Shown here piece by piece: positions 22,026-23,066 of a DNA stretch of 23,066 nt (positions are counted from its first letter, which is position 1; every line of letters begins with the position of its first letter). Position numbers and translations under genes: made by a program. Source of the stretch: Bdellovibrio sp. (GTDB lineage: Bacteria > Bdellovibrionota > Bdellovibrionia > Bdellovibrionales > Bdellovibrionaceae); assembly GCA_003176075.1 (NCBI GenBank), contig PSRN01000177.1, positions 1 through 23,066 on the forward strand, read 5' to 3'. Below the pieces are notes generated by a model, which was not told the origin of the DNA, ran no database searches, and worked only from the letters and a program-made list of their open reading frames with translations.

Positions 22026-23029
22026 AATCAATCGTTGCCCGGTCCCCAACTCGAGTGGATTTAGCGGGTGGAACGTTGGACCTGTGGCCTTTGTATGCCA
22101 TTGCCGGAGGGGCGACCACGGTCAATGTCGCGATCAGCGTGTGGACCGAAGTCTCCATGGCGCCGGCGCCGGGTCTGCAGCTGTATTCTCTAGATCTGAA
22201 TCGAGAGTGGAAATTCAAAGATTTGGGTGAATTGGCATCGCAGGAAGGAGATCACCAGCTCAAGCTTTTTCGTGAGCTTTTGCTTCATTTTCCCGAGCTC
22301 AAGGATTGCCGAATCACGACCCGATCTGAAAGTCCTGTTGGAGGAGGAATCGGGGGAAGTTCGAGTCTCACGATCAGTTGTTTGAAGGCGATCCACCAAT
22401 GGTTGGGACGAAAGCTTCCTTCGCCCAACGATCTGGTTCATTTCGCTCACAATGTTGAAGCTAGAATCCTGCGCACTCCCACGGGCACGCAGGATTATTT
22501 TCCGGCGGTGAGCGGCGGGCTCAACATTTTAGACTACTCCGATTATGGGGTTCGTCAGACTGTTCTTTCGTTGCGGGACACACCATTGGCCTCGCACGCC
22601 CTGGTGGTGAACACGGGCCGCTCGCACAACTCCGGATTGAATAATTTCGATGTTTTTACCCGGGTCATTAAGGGCGAGGAAAAGGTCATGGCGGCGCTCA
22701 ATGAAATTCGCCGGGTCGCCGCTGAAACGCGCCGGGTTTGTGTGACGCAAGAATGGCAACGGCTTCCCGACCTTTTTCGGCAAGAAACGGCGGCGCGATT
22801 GCAACTCACACCCTTGTTTTCAAGTCCGGAAATTCAGCGCTTGGAAAAATCGGTGCTCGAGGAAGGAGCCTCTGCCATTAAAATTTGCGGCGCCGGGGGA
22901 GGCGGCTGCGTTCTGACGTGGGTCAATCCCCAGTATCGCGAACGGGTCATGCGAAGATGTCAGGACGAGGGGTTTCAGCTCTTGAATGCTGACCCGGTGG
23001 AGCCTCTCGACAGCTATGCGAACGGGTAG
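22022..23029 (+). CDS. GHMP-family sugar kinase (heptose/galactokinase-like)
   Basis: A 335-residue cytoplasmic kinase predicted to phosphorylate a sugar, in the style of D-glycero-D-manno-heptose 7-phosphate kinase. Motif 1 SPTRVDLAGG spans 8-17, the ATP loop SPVGGGIGGSSSLT spans 104-117, PTGTQDYFPAVSGG holds the likely catalytic Asp158, and motif 3 is KICGAGGGGCVL near 288-299. The extra Gly residues in the ATP loop compared with the usual PxGLGSSS are normal for this subgroup. TTG 22022 overlaps the DUF4340 stop (TTGA). No better start exists, since motif 1 begins at residue 8. Co-transcription with a Gld-type exporter suggests that the exporter handles a glycan or sugar-modified molecule; this is inference. 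Confidence 0.88.
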   Translation: MKSIVARSPTRVDLAGGTLDLWPLYAIAGGATTVNVAISVWTEVSMAPAPGLQLYSLDLNREWKFKDLGELASQEGDHQLKLFRELLLHFPELKDCRITTRSESPVGGGIGGSSSLTISCLKAIHQWLGRKLPSPNDLVHFAHNVEARILRTPTGTQDYFPAVSGGLNILDYSDYGVRQTVLSLRDTPLASHALVVNTGRSHNSGLNNFDVFTRVIKGEEKVMAALNEIRRVAAETRRVCVTQEWQRLPDLFRQETAARLQLTPLFSSPEIQRLEKSVLEEGASAIKICGAGGGGCVLTWVNPQYRERVMRRCQDEGFQLLNADPVEPLDSYANG

Positions 23030-23049
23030 GGTCGCCGGCCGCCGAGCTC

Positions 23050-23063
23050 CCCGCTTGCGCGGG
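23050..23063 (+). terminator. Hairpin at window end, possible operon terminator
   Basis: CCCGC-TTGC-GCGGG lies 21 bases after the kinase stop. The window ends before any T-run could be seen. Confidence 0.4.
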
Positions 23064-23066
23064 CCT

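Overview
Dense, mostly rightward bacterial chromosomal DNA. The gene set (PhoU-PhoB-PhoR, a short Ppx/GppA, a TMTC-like TPR membrane glycosyltransferase, a GldA/GldF/GldG-type ABC export cassette followed by DUF4340, and many ATGA/GTGA/TTGA stop-start overlaps) suggests a Gram-negative bacterium, possibly of the Bdellovibrionota or former deltaproteobacterial type. This assignment is inferred from gene content and style. No rRNA, tRNA, CRISPR array or intact insertion sequence is visible.

Region 1 (1-10486) is a phosphate and polyphosphate block: 5'-truncated ppk1, then sixA (4-bp overlap), a leftward toxin-antitoxin pair, and leftward ppx. Divergent from ppx come a porin-like outer-membrane protein, a TPR glycosyltransferase, and phoU-phoB-phoR with overlapping genes. 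No pst transporter genes are in the window.

Region 2 (10487-14494) looks accessory. Just after phoR, a 599-bp segment is bounded by 50-bp inverted repeats with one mismatch. It holds a plausible promoter, a strong Shine-Dalgarno site, a small ORF that continues coherently only after a +1 frame change, and a terminator-like hairpin. Next are a leftward secreted 5'-nucleotidase-like metallophosphoesterase and a rightward orphan gene for a probably exported protein. A large imperfect 34-bp dyad closes the region.

Region 3 (14495-16978) carries translation-related genes: an NSUN4/RsmB-type m5C RNA methyltransferase, a small leftward helical protein of unknown role, and a divergent NFACT-family (RqcH/Rqc2-like) protein.

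Region 4 (16979-23066) is one apparent operon: ABC ATPase, ABC-2 permease, GldG-like auxiliary protein, DUF4340 protein and a GHMP sugar kinase. Its leader is a 35-bp tandem repeat that duplicates the ribosome-binding site and creates two mini-ORFs, the second ending on the start codon of the ATPase gene.

The most noteworthy items are the inverted-repeat element with its broken or frameshifted mini-gene, the RBS-duplicating leader, the toxin promoter/operator with a predicted leaderless GTG start, and the orphan secreted protein with a possible degenerate Fic-like C-terminus.
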